This document shows, one piece after another, positions 24,394-33,236 of a stretch of 64,000 bases of DNA. This stretch comes from Shimia gijangensis (GTDB taxonomy: Bacteria > Pseudomonadota > Alphaproteobacteria > Rhodobacterales > Rhodobacteraceae): contig NZ_FQZQ01000002.1 in the NCBI RefSeq assembly GCF_900142085.1, positions 186,001 through 250,000 of the forward strand, read 5' to 3'. Each line of letters opens with the position of its first letter. The stretch's first letter is position 1. The notes below the pieces were generated by a model that worked only from the letters and a program-made list of their open reading frames with translations, was not told the origin of the DNA and did not search any database. The translations under genes were made by a program, and so were the position numbers.

Positions 24394-25863
24394 ATGAGAG
24401 TGAGTACTCAGGCAATCGCAATACCGCGCTATTCGGTGGCGCAAATCCGGGCACTGTGGATTCCCACTTTGGCGGTCCTGCTGCTTTTGGCGCAAACGCT
24501 GGTAGCACAGGCACGCCCCGAGAGCTTTGCAGATCTGGCCGAAAAAATTAGCCCATCCGTTGTGAATATCACAACCTCAACCGTCGTCGCAGGACGTACG
24601 GCCCCACACGGGATTGTTCCCGAAGGGTCGCCCTTTGAAGATTTTTTCCGCGAGTTTCAGGATCAGGGTGAAGAAGGGGATCAGCCGCGTCGCACCTCGG
24701 CGCTGGGATCGGGCTTTGTGATTTCCGAGGACGGTTATGTCGTCACCAACAACCACGTCATCGACGGTGCAGATGAAATCATGATTGAGTTTTTCTCGGG
24801 TGATGAACTGCCGGCGAAGGTGATTGGCAAAGATCCCAACACTGACATTGCCTTGCTTAAGGTCGAAACTGACAGGCCATTGCCGTTTGTCAGCTTTGGC
24901 GATAGTGACACTGCCCGCGTGGGCGATTGGGTCATGGCAATGGGTAACCCGTTGGGGCAGGGGTTCTCGGTTTCTGTCGGAATCGTGTCGGCCCGTGGCC
25001 GTGCGCTTTCAGGCAGCTATGACGACTACATTCAGACCGACGCAGCCATCAACCGGGGCAACTCGGGTGGCCCGCTGTTCAACATGGATGGTGATGTTGT
25101 CGGCGTAAATACGGCCATCCTGTCGCCTAATGGTGGATCAATCGGCATCGGCTTTTCGATGGCATCCAATGTTGTTTTGAAGGTTGTCGATCAACTGAAG
25201 GAATACGGCGAGACTCGCAGGGGTTGGTTGGGTGTGCGCATTCAGAACGTCGGTGAAGACATGGTCGATGCAATTGATGGGCTGGATTCAACCGCGGGTG
25301 CCATGATCACAGATGTGCCCGAAGGCCCTGCGAAAGAGGCCGGTCTGTTGGCTGGGGATGTAATCCTTAGCTTTGACGGCAAAGACGTTGAAGACGTGCG
25401 CGGCCTTGTACGTGAAGTTGGCAATGCCGAAGTTGGCAAAGGTGTGCGCATTGTGGTGCTGCGCGATGGCAAGACCCAGACCCTTATGGTGACCTTGGGA
25501 CGCCGCGAGACTGCAGATGATGCGGGTGCCGCCACGCCGGATCAGCCATCGCAAGAACCGATGGAAAAGGAACTTATGGGGCTGACCCTGACACCGCTGA
25601 CGGATGCGATGCGCAAAGAACTGGGCGCAGATGCGGGCACTGTCGGGCTGGTTGTGACCGGTGTGGATGAAGCTTCCAAGGCTTTCGACAAGGGCTTGCG
25701 GGCCGGAGATATTCTGACCGAAGCCAGCCAGCAAAAGCTGAAAACCGTGGAGGATCTGGAAACCCGGATCGATGAAGCGCAGGAAGCTGGGCGCAAGTCC
25801 CTGTTGTTGCTGGTGCGCCGCGGCGGCGAGCCAAGGTTTGTGGCCCTGAATATCGAAGAGTGA
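24394..25863 (+). CDS. degP: Periplasmic serine endoprotease DegP/Do
   Basis: A 489-residue Do-family protease-chaperone of the periplasm. The signal sequence (residues about 20-45) ends near AQA. The trypsin-like domain has the triad: His in VTNNHVIDGA, Asp in NTDIALLKV and Ser in GNSGGPLFNMDG. Two PDZ domains follow (about residues 285-375 and 395-485). The reading frame goes back to 24304, but AGGAG close before ATG 24394 supports the start here; GTG 24400 is also possible. It follows hflKC, so membrane and periplasmic quality control are clustered. Confidence 0.93.
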   Translation: MRVSTQAIAIPRYSVAQIRALWIPTLAVLLLLAQTLVAQARPESFADLAEKISPSVVNITTSTVVAGRTAPHGIVPEGSPFEDFFREFQDQGEEGDQPRRTSALGSGFVISEDGYVVTNNHVIDGADEIMIEFFSGDELPAKVIGKDPNTDIALLKVETDRPLPFVSFGDSDTARVGDWVMAMGNPLGQGFSVSVGIVSARGRALSGSYDDYIQTDAAINRGNSGGPLFNMDGDVVGVNTAILSPNGGSIGIGFSMASNVVLKVVDQLKEYGETRRGWLGVRIQNVGEDMVDAIDGLDSTAGAMITDVPEGPAKEAGLLAGDVILSFDGKDVEDVRGLVREVGNAEVGKGVRIVVLRDGKTQTLMVTLGRRETADDAGAATPDQPSQEPMEKELMGLTLTPLTDAMRKELGADAGTVGLVVTGVDEASKAFDKGLRAGDILTEASQQKLKTVEDLETRIDEAQEAGRKSLLLLVRRGGEPRFVALNIEE

Positions 25864-25887
25864 TCTTTGAAATGTGAATGAAAGAAG

Positions 25888-25914
25888 GGCGCCCATTCGG
25901 GCGCCTTTTTCTTT
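25888..25914 (+). terminator. Rho-independent terminator after degP
   Basis: Stem GGCGCCC (25888-25894) with GGGCGCC (25899-25905), an ATTC loop and the run TTTTTCTTTT. It closes the hflK-degP unit 25 bases after the stop. Confidence 0.9.
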
Positions 25915-26462
25915 TCGTAGTGGTTCGGTTGGGGGGGCGTTCGCGGGCGGAAACTTGCGAAAGCCAACATTTGGCAAACGCCGTATTCCTCAAAGGGAAC
26001 AGGTGAAGCGGGCATATGGCGATGACCTTTTCAACTGAATTGCAACCACAATGCGCTTTATGCGGTACTTTGATCAAAAAGTTGCCCTGAAATTCCCTTA
26101 ACTTCGTCACCCTCCCACCCCAACATTTTTGCTTCGTACTTCATTAGCGGTGCGCAAACATGGCGGGTTGCGTCAGGGTTTGCACCCGCAAAAGAAAAAT
26201 AACACGGCAACTGAAGAACGAAAGAGAGCTTCTTTCCCTTTAGCTGCATATTCTTTCTGCTATTCTTCATCTTCAATAGGGAGAGGCTGGTAAGCGAACA
26301 TACCAAGGTTCGGATGCAGAGTTGAGTTTCGCTTTCAATACGCCTGGTACCAAATTCGCAGGTGGCCCATTCTGTCAGTTTTTTTGCGGAATCAGTTTTG
26401 GAAGCTGAGGGCGCAAAATCGCCACTCGTTGCGGCTGTACCTAGAAATGCTCAGAAGATATG
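25915..26462. other. Gene-poor, AT-richer interval
   Basis: About 550 bases hold no gene I can support. The best candidate is a minus-strand frame at 26058-26306 (82 codons). From an internal Met it reads as a lysine-rich start, a hydrophobic stretch and CYFSFAGANPDAT. No Shine-Dalgarno or family is evident. The base composition is more A/T rich than in the flanks, so a decayed gene or acquired filler is possible. Confidence 0.5.
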
Positions 26463-27017
26463 TCATCCTTCACGCTCTACGGCCACCAATCCCAATTGCC
26501 TTGCGGCCTCTAAAGACAGGATCGAACTGTTCAACCCTTGAGGGGCCTGATACCGCCGGATCGCAGCACGGGTTCGTTTATCCCGCGTGCCTGTGATCGT
26601 GCCCGTGTAGAGCCCGCGAGCTTTAAGAGCGCGTTGTAATGTGGACGTGAACTCTTCGGTCCAGACACTGTCACAAGGAGTTTCAAACCAGATTTCACGG
26701 CGTTCTTCCACGATGCGTTGCTGGGTTTCACTGCGGTAAATCGCGGGGCTGATGACTGTGCCGTCTGCCAGAACTTCGGCCGGTTGGATCAACACCTGTT
26801 CGGTGACGGTTTCAATTGTGGCGGGGCTGACTTCGCGTCCCCAGCAGGTACCCGGGCTGGCACCGGGCGGCGCGTTTGTGGCGGTGCTACGCACCACGTC
26901 AGGTTCGGCAAGTGCGCCAAGATCGGGCGCGGGCATATTCGTAGGATCACAGGCTGCCAGCCAGATTATTGGCAGGGCGCAGGTCAATGTTCGGAACCTG
27001 TGAATAGGCAGTGTCAT
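26463..27017 (-). CDS. Lipoprotein with peptidoglycan-binding domain
   Basis: A 184-residue protein with signal peptide and lipobox WLAAC (Cys23). A variable, threonine-rich middle segment leads to a PG_binding_1-type repeat at the C-terminus: LQRALKARGLYTGTITGTRDKRTRAAIRRYQ, which matches the usual LQxxLxxxGxYxGxxDGxxGxxTxxAIxxFQ pattern. It is probably an outer-membrane lipoprotein that touches the cell wall. It is transcribed alone, and nothing nearby suggests a partner. Confidence 0.8.
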   Translation of the reverse strand: MTLPIHRFRTLTCALPIIWLAACDPTNMPAPDLGALAEPDVVRSTATNAPPGASPGTCWGREVSPATIETVTEQVLIQPAEVLADGTVISPAIYRSETQQRIVEERREIWFETPCDSVWTEEFTSTLQRALKARGLYTGTITGTRDKRTRAAIRRYQAPQGLNSSILSLEAARQLGLVAVEREG

Positions 27018-27088
27018 GCTCGGGCCTCGGGCGGTATCGCTCTGGGTATTGAGGGTGTTCTACCTGCTTTTCCGCATTTCCAAAAGCA

Positions 27089-27448
27089 CTATGGCGCTGG
27101 CGGGGTCAGTAGGCTGTCTAGCAACGACGAAATATCTTCGACGTTTTCGGCAATCACATGGGTGACGTTGTTCTCGCGCTGGATGCGCCCGGTGATCCGC
27201 AGTAGCCGTCCTGAGATCACAGCACGGCGGAAATGTTCATAAAGTTTGCGCCAAACGATCACGTTCACCACGCCGGTTTCATCCTCAAGCGTGATGAAAA
27301 TCACACCGTTGGCGGTGCCCGGTCTTTGCCGCAGAATGACCAGCCCGGCCACTGTGACACGGACCCCGTTTGGAGGTTCGACCAAGCGTGCGGCGGTCAA
27401 AGCCGAAGGCGGGCGGGGCCAAGTGTTCGTGTGTAGGGCAAAGCTCAT
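27089..27448 (-). pseudogene. dnaE2: Fragment of error-prone DNA polymerase DnaE2 (C-terminal OB fold)
   Basis: About 119 residues corresponding to the very end of DnaE2/ImuC. The segment VRVTVAGLVILRQRPGTANG is followed by the OB-fold strands of FITLEDETGVVNVIVW, then ISGRLLRITGRIQRENNVTHVIAENVEDIS. These are hallmarks of the DnaE2 C-terminus. The polymerase body (about 1000 residues) is missing. Upstream on the same strand lies the divergent ferredoxin gene, so the rest was deleted rather than frameshifted nearby. The remnant is still open, perhaps from ATG 27448, and could survive as a stand-alone OB protein. I call it a pseudogene with that caveat. Confidence 0.7.
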
Positions 27449-27462
27449 GAGAACAAATATAG

Positions 27463-27896
<434 letters not shown>

Positions 27897-27897
<1 letters not shown>

Positions 27898-28658
27898 TGC
27901 TGGCAGAGGCGCGGCGTCTCGTGTTGCGCCTCTGGTGGGCATGTGCTCGCCGCGCGCGGACAGGGGCCTGCGTCTGGCTGGCATTGATCGCGCTGACCGC
28001 CCCTGTTTGGGCAGACATTGTCTCGGCGCGCTATATGGATCCAACCACACGGTACGATCACGGCATTTTGGGAGATGCGGTTGAGTACGGTGCTCTGGAG
28101 ATGCAGTTGCAAGACGGACGTCGATTGCGTCTGGCTTTGCCAGAAACCAGCGTGTTTGAAGACCTTGAACCGCGCCTGATTGATCTGAACGGTGACGGTG
28201 CGCTGGAAATCATCACCATTGAAAGCAGCCTGACCAAAGGCGCCCGCTTGGCGATTTATGGTGAAGACGGTCTGATCGCAGCGACGCCGCATATTGGGCG
28301 AACACATCGCTGGTTGGCCCCCTTGGGGGCTGCTGACCTTGATGGCGATGGTAAGATTGAGGTGGCCTATATTGATCGCCCGCATTTGGCGCGCATCTTA
28401 CGAATCTGGCGCTTTGATGAGGGGAAATTGGTGCATCTCTCCGACACACCGGGCCTAACCAATCATCGCATTGGGCAGGATTACATTTCGGGGGGTATCC
28501 GGGACTGTGGCGCTGTGCCTGAAATTGTTACGGTCAACGCCGACTGGGGGCGCATCATTGCCACGACGTTTGATGGGAAACGCACCAAAAGTCGAGACAT
28601 CGGATCTTTCCAGGGGAGATCGAGCCTCGCCAAAGCCGCCACGACCTGTTCCAACTAG
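27897..28658 (+). CDS. Secreted FG-GAP/VCBS repeat protein
   Basis: A 253-residue exported protein with an N-terminal signal (residues about 20-40, ending VWA). Two calcium-binding beta-propeller-type repeats follow: LIDLNGDGALEIITIE near residue 97 and AADLDGDGKIEVAYID near 143. DxNGDG/DxDGDG loops are the FG-GAP/VCBS calcium sites. It starts on the TGATG junction with the ferredoxin gene and is therefore translationally coupled to it. Function is unknown. It converges with purD 12 bases apart. Confidence 0.8.
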
Positions 28659-28670
28659 AAGTTGGAAGGA

Positions 28671-29933
28671 TCAGAGCGCGCGCCAGCCGATGTCCCGGCG
28701 ATAGAATCCGCCATCCCAATCTATTTGTTCGACCATAGCATAGGCCCTGTCGCAAGCTTCTTGCAGGGACGCGCCCCGCGCCGTCACATTCAGAACCCGC
28801 CCACCAGTCGCTGTAACCACTCCGTCTTTGGCTGTGGTGCCTGCATGGAAGACCATGTTCATGCTGTCTTCTGGCAGATCTTTCAACCCATCAATAACGC
28901 TACCTTTATCATATGATCCCGGATAGCCGTTGGCCGCTATAACAACCGTGATCGCATGATCGTCTGCCCAGTTAACCTTTGCGTCAGCCAACCGTTCTTC
29001 GGCGGCGGCCTGCAACAGGTCCATGGCCTGCGCGCCAAGACGCATCATCAGCACCTGACACTCGGGGTCGCCAAAGCGCACGTTGTATTCCACAAGGCGC
29101 GGCTGACCGTCCTTGATCATCAAACCAACATACAGAACGCCAGTGTAAGGCGTGCCACGCTTGGCCATTTCGTCAATGGTGGGTTGCACAATTTGATCCA
29201 GCGCCTTTTGGGCAATCTCGTCGGTGAGAACCGGCGCGGGTGAATAGGCCCCCATGCCGCCCGTATTGGGGCCAGTATCACCTTCGCCAACACGTTTGTG
29301 ATCCTGCGCCGTACCTACAGGCAGCGCCGTTTTGCCGTCGCATAAAACAAAAAACGACGCTTCTTCACCGTCCATGAATTCTTCGATCACGACTTCGGCA
29401 CCAGCACCACCAAAGGCACCGCCGAACATGTCATCAATCGCATCCAGTGCAGTTTGCACGTCCATCGCCACGATCACGCCCTTGCCAGCGGCCAACCCGT
29501 CAGCCTTGACCACAATCGGCGCACCCTCGTTGCGGATATAGGCTTTGGCGGCTTCTGCATCTGTAAAGTGGCCATAGCTAGCGGTTGGCGCATTGGATGC
29601 GTCACAAATCTCTTTGGTAAAGCTTTTCGAGGCTTCAAGACGGGCGGCACCCTCAGAGGGGCCAAACGTCAGAATACCCGCTTCTCGCAACCGATCTGCC
29701 ACGCCATTTGCCAAAGGTGCCTCGGGCCCGACGATGACAAAGTCGATGGCGTTTTCTTCGGCGAAATTCACCACCGCAGTTCCGCTGTTGATATCAAAGC
29801 TGGCACAGTCGGCAATCTGGGCGATTCCAGCATTTCCGGGGGCCACGATCAGCTTATCGCACTTCGGGTTCTGCATGACTGCCCAAGCCAGTGCGTGCTC
29901 ACGTCCACCGCTTCCGAGAATGAGAATGTTCAT
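28671..29933 (-). CDS. purD: Phosphoribosylamine--glycine ligase (GARS)
   Basis: A 420-residue ATP-grasp enzyme for the second step of purine synthesis, joining glycine and 5-phosphoribosylamine. The N-terminal NILILGSGGREHALAWA motif is diagnostic. Further motifs are VGPEAPLANGVAD, the ATP-grasp core PIVVKADGLAAGKGVIVA and RFGDPECQVLMMRL near residue 287. Length is normal. It is divergent from xseA. Confidence 0.97.
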   Translation of the reverse strand: MNILILGSGGREHALAWAVMQNPKCDKLIVAPGNAGIAQIADCASFDINSGTAVVNFAEENAIDFVIVGPEAPLANGVADRLREAGILTFGPSEGAARLEASKSFTKEICDASNAPTASYGHFTDAEAAKAYIRNEGAPIVVKADGLAAGKGVIVAMDVQTALDAIDDMFGGAFGGAGAEVVIEEFMDGEEASFFVLCDGKTALPVGTAQDHKRVGEGDTGPNTGGMGAYSPAPVLTDEIAQKALDQIVQPTIDEMAKRGTPYTGVLYVGLMIKDGQPRLVEYNVRFGDPECQVLMMRLGAQAMDLLQAAAEERLADAKVNWADDHAITVVIAANGYPGSYDKGSVIDGLKDLPEDSMNMVFHAGTTAKDGVVTATGGRVLNVTARGASLQEACDRAYAMVEQIDWDGGFYRRDIGWRAL

Positions 29934-30008
29934 GGGGTGCGCCCTTCTGCTTGGCCTTCGTTCACGGGCGTTCTAAGCTGTGTCGAGCAGTTCCACAAGC
30001 GAGGCCAA

Positions 30009-31493
30009 ATGTCCGACCTGATCGATTCTCCAGCTGAAGGCGAAAATGCCCCGGAATTTTCAGTTTCCGAGATTTCCGGCGCGCTGAAACGCACGATTGA
30101 GGGCGCGTTTGGCCGCGTACGCGTGCGTGGTGAAGTGGGGCGGGTCATGTTGGCACGGTCAGGGCATCTGTATTTTGACGTCAAGGATGACCGATCAGTC
30201 ATTGCCGCGGTAAGCTGGAAAGGGCAGGTGTCGCGCCTGTCGATCATGCCTGAAGAAGGCATGGAAGTGATCGTGACCGGAAAGCTCACAACATTCGGTT
30301 CGCAATCCAAATATCAGATCAACGTCGATGACGTCGCCGTGGCAGGCGAAGGCGCGCTGATGGCGATGCTGGAGAAGCGCAAGAAACAACTGGCTTCTGA
30401 AGGTCTGTTTGCACCAGAGCGCAAGCGCCCCTTGCCGTATCTACCCGAAGTGATTGGCGTTGTAACCTCGCCTTCAGGTGCCGTGATCCGCGATATTCTG
30501 CACCGTTTGCGTGATCGTTTTCCACGCAAAGTGCTAATTTGGCCGGTGGCTGTTCAAGGCGAACAATGTGCTCCGCAAGTGGCCGCAGCCATCAAGGGCT
30601 TTAACGCACTGACGCGGGGGGGCGCTTTACCACGCCCTGATCTGCTGATTGTGGCCCGGGGCGGGGGCAGTATCGAAGACCTGTGGGGGTTCAACGAAGA
30701 AGCCGTCGCGCGCGCAGCGGCCGAATCTGACATCCCACTGATCTCGGCTGTCGGCCACGAAACCGACACGACGCTGATTGATTTTGTGTCGGATCAACGC
30801 GCACCAACACCAACGGCCGCCGCCGAGATGGCGGTGCCCGTGCGGTTGGACCTTCTCGGGTGGACCGATGAACAGGGCGCGCGCCTAACCCGATCCCTGT
30901 CCGATGGCATTTTGCGCCGGGGTCAACGCCTTCGCGATCTTTCGCGGGCTTTGCCACGGGCGGATGCCTTGCTGCAAACCCCATCGCAACGGCTGGACAA
31001 TGCCACAAACCGTCTGCCTCAAGCCTTAATAGTCGGCGTTCAAAATCGGCGAATTGAACTGGGTAAACGCACCGGGTCACTACGCTCCAGCATCCTAGAA
31101 CGCATGATCGAAGCCCGTCGGGAAGCTTTGGGGCGTCGCAGTGACAGACTTAGCCCCGTGGCGCTCAACCGGGAAATCCATCGGCGCAAAGACAAGACAG
31201 GCGATCTCGCGCGCCGCTTGAATGACGCCTATGACCGCAAACTTGGAGCCTTGAAAGACCGGCTCACCGGTTTGGAACGAATGCGAGAGACGCTGGGGTA
31301 TAACGCGACATTGGACCGTGGCTATGCGGTTGTGCGCGGAGATGGTGCCCTCATAACAGACACCAAGGGCGCCACAAAAGCCTCGGAAATTGAGCTGCAG
31401 TTTGCCGATGGCCGCATCACACTTGGCGCCAAAGCCATACCTAAAAAGGCACCAAAACCACCAGCCGCGTCCGACCAGGGAAGCTTGTTCTGA
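30009..31493 (+). CDS. xseA: Exodeoxyribonuclease VII large subunit
   Basis: A 494-residue large subunit of ExoVII, which degrades single-stranded DNA and takes part in recombination and mismatch repair. The N-terminal OB-fold begins with FSVSEISGALKRTIEGAFG. The catalytic core carries RGGGSIEDLWGFNEE, SAVGHETDTTLIDFVSDQRA and APTPTAAAE, followed by the long helical coiled-coil. The frame extends far upstream (29454) across purD's promoter, but GAGG precedes ATG 30009 by four bases. The small subunit xseB is not adjacent. Confidence 0.95.
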   Translation: MSDLIDSPAEGENAPEFSVSEISGALKRTIEGAFGRVRVRGEVGRVMLARSGHLYFDVKDDRSVIAAVSWKGQVSRLSIMPEEGMEVIVTGKLTTFGSQSKYQINVDDVAVAGEGALMAMLEKRKKQLASEGLFAPERKRPLPYLPEVIGVVTSPSGAVIRDILHRLRDRFPRKVLIWPVAVQGEQCAPQVAAAIKGFNALTRGGALPRPDLLIVARGGGSIEDLWGFNEEAVARAAAESDIPLISAVGHETDTTLIDFVSDQRAPTPTAAAEMAVPVRLDLLGWTDEQGARLTRSLSDGILRRGQRLRDLSRALPRADALLQTPSQRLDNATNRLPQALIVGVQNRRIELGKRTGSLRSSILERMIEARREALGRRSDRLSPVALNREIHRRKDKTGDLARRLNDAYDRKLGALKDRLTGLERMRETLGYNATLDRGYAVVRGDGALITDTKGATKASEIELQFADGRITLGAKAIPKKAPKPPAASDQGSLF

Positions 31494-31584
31494 CATCGTC
31501 CAAATGGAGGCAATTATCCTGGAGTGAACATTGTCTTGGCCTTGCAAAGATGAACTGAGGGGCAAGGTCTCTGCCAATCTTTTT

Positions 31585-31974
31585 CTAAACACCCAACTCC
31601 GGACCCAGACAGAGCATTTCGCCGTCGCCTTCAATTTCATAAAGCTCCGTGGCTTCACTATCAGATTTGAAACGCGCGCTTAACTTATTGCCCCGTTCAA
31701 AAAAGTGCCAACATTGCGGTTCGGGATTGTCATCATAGACAAAACAAATGTGTTCGGCGTCTTCGTACCAAAATCCGTCCTTGCAGCGTCCGTTCAGAAA
31801 AGACCATCGCACGCGACGGTCCGGTAGATACTCCTCAACGCCATATCTATGCCCATCGTTCCCAAAATAAAGAATCTTACCTTGGGTGTAGGCGTCAAAA
31901 TCTGCGGCCGACATAGGGCTTTCTGCACTAACCGGCGAACTTGCCAGTGCAAGGAAAAGGAAAAGCTTTTTCAT
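31585..31974 (-). CDS. Secreted small protein of unknown function
   Basis: A 129-residue exported protein with a clean signal peptide (MKKLFLFLALASSPVSAES). The mature part is rich in aromatic residues and acidic turns. It has four cysteines, in GRCKDG, HICFV, PQCWHF and MLCLG, probably forming two disulfides. The pattern GKILYFGNDGHRYGVEEYLPD resembles small periplasmic proteins of unassigned function common in roseobacters. ATG 31974 is chosen because the 6-residue extension from 31992 precedes the signal peptide. It is on the same strand as alkB but 22 bases upstream of the alkB stop side, i.e. downstream in transcription. Confidence 0.75.
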   Translation of the reverse strand: MKKLFLFLALASSPVSAESPMSAADFDAYTQGKILYFGNDGHRYGVEEYLPDRRVRWSFLNGRCKDGFWYEDAEHICFVYDDNPEPQCWHFFERGNKLSARFKSDSEATELYEIEGDGEMLCLGPELGV

Positions 31975-32013
31975 AACACCATGCTGCCCCAAATTCCGGA
32001 TTCTAATCCACCC

Positions 32014-33048
32014 TCAATTTGCAGATACGCGCAATGCCGCCACTTTGGGATCCATGACCCGTCGCCACATCCGTGGCCAGAGCGCCAAAGCGCCCATCAC
32101 CGGCAATGAGCGTGGCAGGCAAGGCATCGTGGATCGATCCAGCTCCAGCGCGGGGTAAGTGCGCAAGGGATGCATGTGATGGTCCGAATGGCGCGGCGCG
32201 TTCAGCATCAATGCGCTGGAATAAAACTGCGGCGCGTTCCAGCTATGGCTAGGGCCGACAGGTTCCAATTTGCCATCTGCGCCCCGGGCACGTCGCAGGC
32301 CGTAATGCTGCACATAGTCTGATACCAGCAATTGCATCTGGGCGTATCCGGTCAGCAGAAACAATGCCAGTACTCCGCTCGAACCAAACAAGACACCGGC
32401 CAGCACCACCACGCCAATACCTCCTAATACATAAGCGACATAGGGGTGCGACCATGGGTTAAGCCTGCGACTGCTTCTAGCGCGCAATTCGGTTTCGGCC
32501 CGCAGGCCTTTGCGAAAAGACCCGATCCAGGCGCGCGGCCAGAATTTATAAAAACTCTGACGAGAGGTCGGGCTGTTAGGGTCCATCGCGCTGGCGGCCC
32601 AAACATGATGCACGCGAGGGTGCGCAGACGCATGATGGCCAAACAAAAGCGAGATATAGACTGCTTTGCCCAAACGGCGTGGCCATCGGGCCTGCTTATG
32701 GATCAGCTCGTGCGCATTGGCGTTACTGACCTGCCCAAAGAACAAACCAAAGGCGATGAAACAGGCAATCTTCTCCCATGCCCCCAGGTCGTTGCTTCCG
32801 CTAAGGGCATAGATCGCAATGACGATCAGCCCAAGATGTGCCGCCCCAAGAAACAAGGCCAATTCCTCACCTGCCGGAAACTCTCCGTCCGGGCCGCGTT
32901 TGGCTACCGCCCCGTTAATCAAGCGGTCCAACAAGTAGGTGAAACAGGTCAGATACAGCAATGCCATGAGGCACCAGATGCCACCCTGAAGCCCGGCCAG
33001 CGCCAAAAGCATCACGGGGAGAATCGTTGCAACTGAAAACCAGATCAT
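32014..33048 (-). CDS. AlkB-like membrane di-iron hydroxylase (alkane 1-monooxygenase family)
   Basis: A 344-residue integral membrane protein of the fatty-acid desaturase/hydroxylase superfamily. Histidine boxes: HELIHK near residue 113, GHHASAHPRVHH near 138, the HYG motif DYVQHYGL near 243 and RHSDHHMHPLRTY near 287. These correspond to Hist-1, Hist-2, HYG and Hist-3 of alkane hydroxylase AlkB. Hist-2 departs from the canonical GHHxxVATxxDP. Six hydrophobic helices are present. Electrons would come from rubredoxin, but no rubredoxin gene is adjacent. The substrate may be a medium-chain alkane or another lipid. Confidence 0.82.
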   Translation of the reverse strand: MIWFSVATILPVMLLALAGLQGGIWCLMALLYLTCFTYLLDRLINGAVAKRGPDGEFPAGEELALFLGAAHLGLIVIAIYALSGSNDLGAWEKIACFIAFGLFFGQVSNANAHELIHKQARWPRRLGKAVYISLLFGHHASAHPRVHHVWAASAMDPNSPTSRQSFYKFWPRAWIGSFRKGLRAETELRARSSRRLNPWSHPYVAYVLGGIGVVVLAGVLFGSSGVLALFLLTGYAQMQLLVSDYVQHYGLRRARGADGKLEPVGPSHSWNAPQFYSSALMLNAPRHSDHHMHPLRTYPALELDRSTMPCLPRSLPVMGALALWPRMWRRVMDPKVAALRVSAN

Positions 33049-33236
33049 GATTATGCCTTTTTATGAGATGAGTTCCGCCTCATTAGCCCATAGTCTCTCA
33101 GCGGAAACAATGCGGTGTGTGGACGCCACCTGCGGAAATTCCTAACGCATACGGGTGTGCGGATGTCGTTTTTGGCTCGCTCAGGAAAGACATCTGCGGC
33201 TAGTTTGGCCGCAACTTGAAATGACGGGGAACCGAT

